Assembly (NCBI GenBank): GCA_002480935.1 | Contig: DLDC01000128.1 | Coordinates: 1 to 9,200 of the forward strand | Source: Prevotella sp. UBA7782 | Lineage (GTDB): Bacteria; Bacteroidota; Bacteroidia; Bacteroidales; Bacteroidaceae | Length of the DNA: 9,200 bases | Direction: 5' to 3' | Part shown: positions 6,188 to 9,200 of the stretch, piece by piece | Numbering within the stretch: position 1 is the first letter of the stretch | Layout: the number at the start of each line of letters is the position of its first letter | Translations under genes and position numbers: made by a program | Notes under the pieces: model-generated | The model's database searches: none | Told to the model about the DNA's origin: nothing | What the model saw: only the letters and a program-made list of their open reading frames with translations

Positions 6188-7792
6188 CTAAGGTTTCAGA
6201 AAACGTTTCATTGTCTTGTCTTGCATGATTTCGAGTCCCTTTTGCACGATGTCGCTCTGCTCATTCCACACTTCAAAGTACTCGTTCATAGTCCATAGGT
6301 CGCGCGCGATAAGGGCCTTGAGCTGCACCTTGAGGTAAGGCAGGGTGCGTTTTTGCTCGTCTGCGTCCTTAGGTACAATCTTCTGGCGCTTGCCTTCGGC
6401 GAAGATGGTGTCTAGAAGAGCCTGCGGAACCTCATAGTTTTCACGGAAAGCAGCGAATGAGGGATAGGCTTTGCGAAGCTCATCACGATGCGAGTCGATG
6501 TATTTCAGGCACTGTTTGATGACGATGCTCTTGGCTACGAGGCGGCGATGCAGGCGTGTATACTTCATCGTATCGAGCGGAACGAACACGTCGGGCATGA
6601 TTCCGCCGCCGCCATACACCGTGCGATGCTTGCGCAGAGTGATGTATTTGAGCGAGTCGGCAAAGTGAATGGAGTCTTTATTGGTGAGTTCGCCGTGCTT
6701 AAGACGGTTCTCTAAGTCCATCTCATAGTCCTTCAGGTCGCCTTTGGTGTAGGGTTTCTGGATGCAACGACCGCTTGGCGTGTAATAATGAGCCACAGTA
6801 AGGCGCATCATAGAGCCGTCGGGGAAGTTCACCGGGCGCTGTACGAGGCCCTTGCCAAAGGTGCGCCGGCCCACGATAAGGCCGCGGTCTTGGTCTTGGA
6901 TAGCCCCCGACGTAATCTCAGCAGCCGATGCTGTGAGCTCATTGACGAGCACCACGACGCCCAAATCCTGCAGTTTGCCGTCGCCATGAGCCTTGTAGGT
7001 CTGCTTGTCTTGCGCCCTTCCTTGCGTGTAGACGATCATATCGCCCTTGCGAAGGAACTCATTCACGATGGAAACGGCCGAAATAAGCAGTCCGCCACCA
7101 TTGTCCTGAAGGTCTAACATCAAGTTCTTCATGCCCTGTTGGCGCAGAGTATTCACGGCGTCCATAAACTCTTGGTAAGTCTTTGCGCCGAAGTTTTCGA
7201 TGCGAATATAGCCTATTCCGGGCCTAATCATATAAGAGGCAGTGACCGAATGAACGGGTATTTTGGCCCGTTTCACCGTGAAATGCAGGGGCTCAGCAAC
7301 GCCCGGACGAACCACAGTGAGGTTAACCAGCGTGCCCTTTTTGCCTCTCAAGCGCTTCATGATGTCGCTCTGAGCCATCTTGACGCCCGCTATGGCAGTG
7401 TCGTTAACGGCTATGATGCGGTCGCCCGACATGATGCCCACCTTCTCAGAGGGGCCGTTTACGACGGGCTGAATGACCACCAGCGTGTCTTCCATGATGT
7501 TAAACTGCACGCCGATGCCCTCGAAGTCACCTGCCAAGGGCTCGTTGAAAGCCTTTGTTTGTTTGGCGTCGGTGTAGGAAGAGTGCGGGTCCAGCTTCTC
7601 AAGCATGCCCCGTATGGCATCCTCCACCAGCTTATTGTCATTCACTGTGTCTACATAGAGCTGCGAAATGGCCTGCTCTGCCAGTTGCAACTTGAACAAA
7701 GGGCTGAACTTATTGCCCCTGAGCATGAGCTGGGCATTGGCATGTGCCGCTGCCATGAGCACGAAGATGGCAAATAGAAATATTTTTTTCAT
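6188..7792 (-). CDS. S41 family C-terminal processing peptidase (CtpA/Prc type)
   Basis: A 534-residue periplasmic serine protease. Residues 1-20 are a signal peptide (MKKIFLFAIF..., AHANA|Q). A helical N-terminal segment (about 30-85) precedes a PDZ domain (about 88-175) that contains the peptide-binding and GDRIIAVN elements (123-130). The S41 catalytic core follows at about 180-345: GYIRIENF (194-201), LDLQDNGGG (226-234), catalytic Ser289 in ELTASAAEI, and Lys314 in RTFGKGLVQ. The Ser-Lys distance of 25 residues equals that of the classic Ser/Lys dyad enzymes. The ~190-residue C-terminal extension is helical and charged, as in many Bacteroidota homologues. Such enzymes trim or degrade envelope proteins after binding their C-termini. 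It begins 25 nt after parE, where AAGGA lies 12 nt before the ATG, a weak ribosome-binding site. It ends 5 nt before ybeY, so it is the middle gene of a likely operon. The exact substrate is unknown. Confidence 0.92.
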   Translation of the reverse strand: MKKIFLFAIFVLMAAAHANAQLMLRGNKFSPLFKLQLAEQAISQLYVDTVNDNKLVEDAIRGMLEKLDPHSSYTDAKQTKAFNEPLAGDFEGIGVQFNIMEDTLVVIQPVVNGPSEKVGIMSGDRIIAVNDTAIAGVKMAQSDIMKRLRGKKGTLVNLTVVRPGVAEPLHFTVKRAKIPVHSVTASYMIRPGIGYIRIENFGAKTYQEFMDAVNTLRQQGMKNLMLDLQDNGGGLLISAVSIVNEFLRKGDMIVYTQGRAQDKQTYKAHGDGKLQDLGVVVLVNELTASAAEITSGAIQDQDRGLIVGRRTFGKGLVQRPVNFPDGSMMRLTVAHYYTPSGRCIQKPYTKGDLKDYEMDLENRLKHGELTNKDSIHFADSLKYITLRKHRTVYGGGGIMPDVFVPLDTMKYTRLHRRLVAKSIVIKQCLKYIDSHRDELRKAYPSFAAFRENYEVPQALLDTIFAEGKRQKIVPKDADEQKRTLPYLKVQLKALIARDLWTMNEYFEVWNEQSDIVQKGLEIMQDKTMKRFLKP

Positions 7793-7817
7793 AAGACGAT
7801 ATTGTCCTTTCTTATAA

Positions 7818-9200
7818 TCAGTCTATAGGGTCGGTGTCTTCAGGAAGGTCTTGTTCGATCACCAGATTGTCGATGATGAAGTTCTGCCTTTCCATCGTAT
7901 TCTTGCCCATATAATACTCCAGGAGCTTCTGTACCTGGTCGTTCTTGTGCAAGGTGACCTGCTCCAGCCTCATGTCAGGGCCTATGAAATGCACGAATTC
8001 ATCGGGCGAGATCTCTCCAAGGCCCTTGAATCGGGTTATCTCGGGGTCGGGTCCGAGGTCGCGTATGGCGTTGAGCCGCTCCTCCTCGCTATAGCAATAG
8101 CGCGTGATGAAGTCGTTTTTGCGTTCGTTCTGTGCCAGTTTGGCATCGGCCTCTTTTATCACCTGCTTGTTCTTTATCTTGGTTCGCTTGTTTCGCACAC
8201 GGAAGAGTGGGGTCTGCAACACAAATACATGGCCCTTCTTGATGAGCTCAGGGAAGAACTGAAGAAAGAAGGTGATGATGAGCAAGCGTATGTGCATGCC
8301 ATCCACATCGGCATCGGTAGCCACGATAACCTTGTTGTAGCGCAACGTGTCGAGCCCGTCTTCTATGTCGAGAGCGGCCTGCAGGAGATTGAACTCTTCG
8401 TTTTCGTAAACCACTTTCTTGGTGAGTCCGAACGAATTGAGGGGCTTTCCGCGCAGCGAGAACACAGCCTGCGTATTGACGTCGCGGCTCTTGGTAATGC
8501 TGCCGCTGGCCGAGTCGCCCTCGGTAATGAATATCATGCTCTCCTCTTTGCGGTCGTTTTTGGAGTCAGAATAGTGTATACGACAGTCACGCAGCTTGCG
8601 ATTGTGCAGGTTAGCCTTCTTGGCGCGCTCTCTAGCCAGCTTGGTTACGCCCGCCATAGCCTTGCGCTCGTGCTCGTTCTCCTTGATTTTCTGCTCAAGG
8701 ATGTCTGTGCAGTCCTCCTTATGTATGTGCAGATAGTTGTCTACCTCGCGCTTGATGAAGTCGCCCACATACTTGTTGATGGTGTCACCGCCCGGAGCCA
8801 TGAGGGTAGAACCCAGCTTTATCTTTGTCTGCGACTCAAAAACGGGCTCTTCTACATTGATGGCTATGGCGGCAACGATGCCATTTCGGATGTCGGCATA
8901 CTCATATTTGCCGAAGAACTCCTTGATGGTCTTGGCTATATGCTCCTTGAAGGCCGTCTGATGTGTGCCTCCTTGCGTGGTGTGCTGGCCGTTTACGAAC
9001 GAGTAATATTCCTCGCCATACTGGTTGGTGTGGGTAAAGGCTATCTCGATGTCTTCGCCCTTCATGTGCACAATGGGGTAAAGGCCGTCTACAGTCATGT
9101 TGTCGGTGAGCAAATCCTTCAGTCCATGGCGGCTCAGGATGCGCTGACCGTTATACATGATGGTGAGCCCGGTGTTGAGGTAAGTGTAGTTGCGGAGCAT
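7818..9200 (-). CDS. parE: DNA topoisomerase IV subunit B (ParE), 5' end beyond the window
   Basis: The C-terminal 460 residues of a type IIA topoisomerase ATPase subunit; roughly 200 N-terminal residues, including most of the GHKL ATP-binding domain, lie past the right edge. The ATG at 9198-9200 is simply an internal Met at the edge. Visible parts are the transducer domain, with GGTH (77-80 of the fragment) and the ATP-contacting QTK loop (124-126), then the TOPRIM domain with [11 protein letters not shown] (Glu227) and the metal-binding TDADVD aspartates (296, 298, 300), and the conserved RFKGLGEI (390-397). The motif series [18 protein letters not shown] with LTKKVVYE is the form annotated as topoisomerase IV B in Bacteroidota rather than GyrB, which normally has EGDSAGGSA. 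With ParC it decatenates daughter chromosomes. It is the first visible gene of the leftward block. The ParE-versus-GyrB choice rests on sequence pattern memory. Confidence 0.88.
   Translation of the reverse strand: MLRNYTYLNTGLTIMYNGQRILSRHGLKDLLTDNMTVDGLYPIVHMKGEDIEIAFTHTNQYGEEYYSFVNGQHTTQGGTHQTAFKEHIAKTIKEFFGKYEYADIRNGIVAAIAINVEEPVFESQTKIKLGSTLMAPGGDTINKYVGDFIKREVDNYLHIHKEDCTDILEQKIKENEHERKAMAGVTKLARERAKKANLHNRKLRDCRIHYSDSKNDRKEESMIFITEGDSASGSITKSRDVNTQAVFSLRGKPLNSFGLTKKVVYENEEFNLLQAALDIEDGLDTLRYNKVIVATDADVDGMHIRLLIITFFLQFFPELIKKGHVFVLQTPLFRVRNKRTKIKNKQVIKEADAKLAQNERKNDFITRYCYSEEERLNAIRDLGPDPEITRFKGLGEISPDEFVHFIGPDMRLEQVTLHKNDQVQKLLEYYMGKNTMERQNFIIDNLVIEQDLPEDTDPID

Noticed and set aside
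7139..7777. 212-codon plus-strand frame opposite the S41 peptidase gene
   Set aside because: Its composition is rich in His, Val and Gln with no domain; the opposite strand encodes the complete PDZ and Ser/Lys dyad protein.
1..9200. Search for CRISPR arrays, tRNA or rRNA genes, insertion sequences and toxin-antitoxin or phage-defence genes
   Set aside because: I saw no regularly spaced repeats, no tRNA cloverleaf or rRNA stretch, no transposase motifs with terminal repeats, and no defence-type genes. All large open frames are accounted for by ordinary families or one uncharacterised secreted protein.

Overview
The window looks like chromosomal DNA of a Bacteroidota bacterium, most likely Prevotella or a close relative in the Bacteroidales. 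The support is as follows. A TAnnTTTG-type promoter element stands just upstream of the arabinofuranosidase gene. Start codons lie in A-rich contexts without clear Shine-Dalgarno sequences. One secreted protein ends in a domain resembling the type IX secretion sorting domain. The topoisomerase subunit has the Bacteroidota sequence type. The genus is inferred, not proven.

Layout from left to right: (1) 1-380 is intergenic, with an AT-rich left part and a more GC-rich core that may be a dispersed repeat. (2) 381-2450 (+) encodes a membrane-anchored phosphoglycerol-transferase-type enzyme of the LtaS/MdoB family. (3) 2451-2592 separates two convergent genes and contains a perfect 16-bp stem hairpin. 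(4) 2593-3393 (-) encodes a small secreted protein with a beta-sandwich-like middle and a T9SS-like C-terminal domain. (5) 3394-3751 is a divergent intergenic region holding promoter elements for both flanking genes. (6) 3752-5689 (+) encodes an exported GH51 alpha-L-arabinofuranosidase. (7) 5688-5727 is a strong terminator placed between convergent genes. (8) 5748-9200 (-) is a three-gene housekeeping block read right to left: parE (5' end outside the window), an S41 C-terminal processing peptidase, then ybeY.

The parE, S41 and ybeY genes are closely packed (25 and 5 nt gaps) and are probably cotranscribed, joining DNA decatenation, periplasmic proteolysis and rRNA maturation. The three left-hand genes are single transcription units with no obvious shared pathway. 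The arabinofuranosidase would release arabinose from plant or dietary polysaccharides in the periplasm, but no SusC/SusD, regulator or second glycoside hydrolase accompanies it here. The LtaS-like enzyme would modify envelope glycans or lipids with a phospho-headgroup.

I do not see a clearly new multi-gene system. The points most worth checking are the replaced third metal ligand in YbeY, the GH51 start codon that must lie downstream of its promoter, the uncharacterised T9SS-type cargo protein, and the structured non-coding segments.
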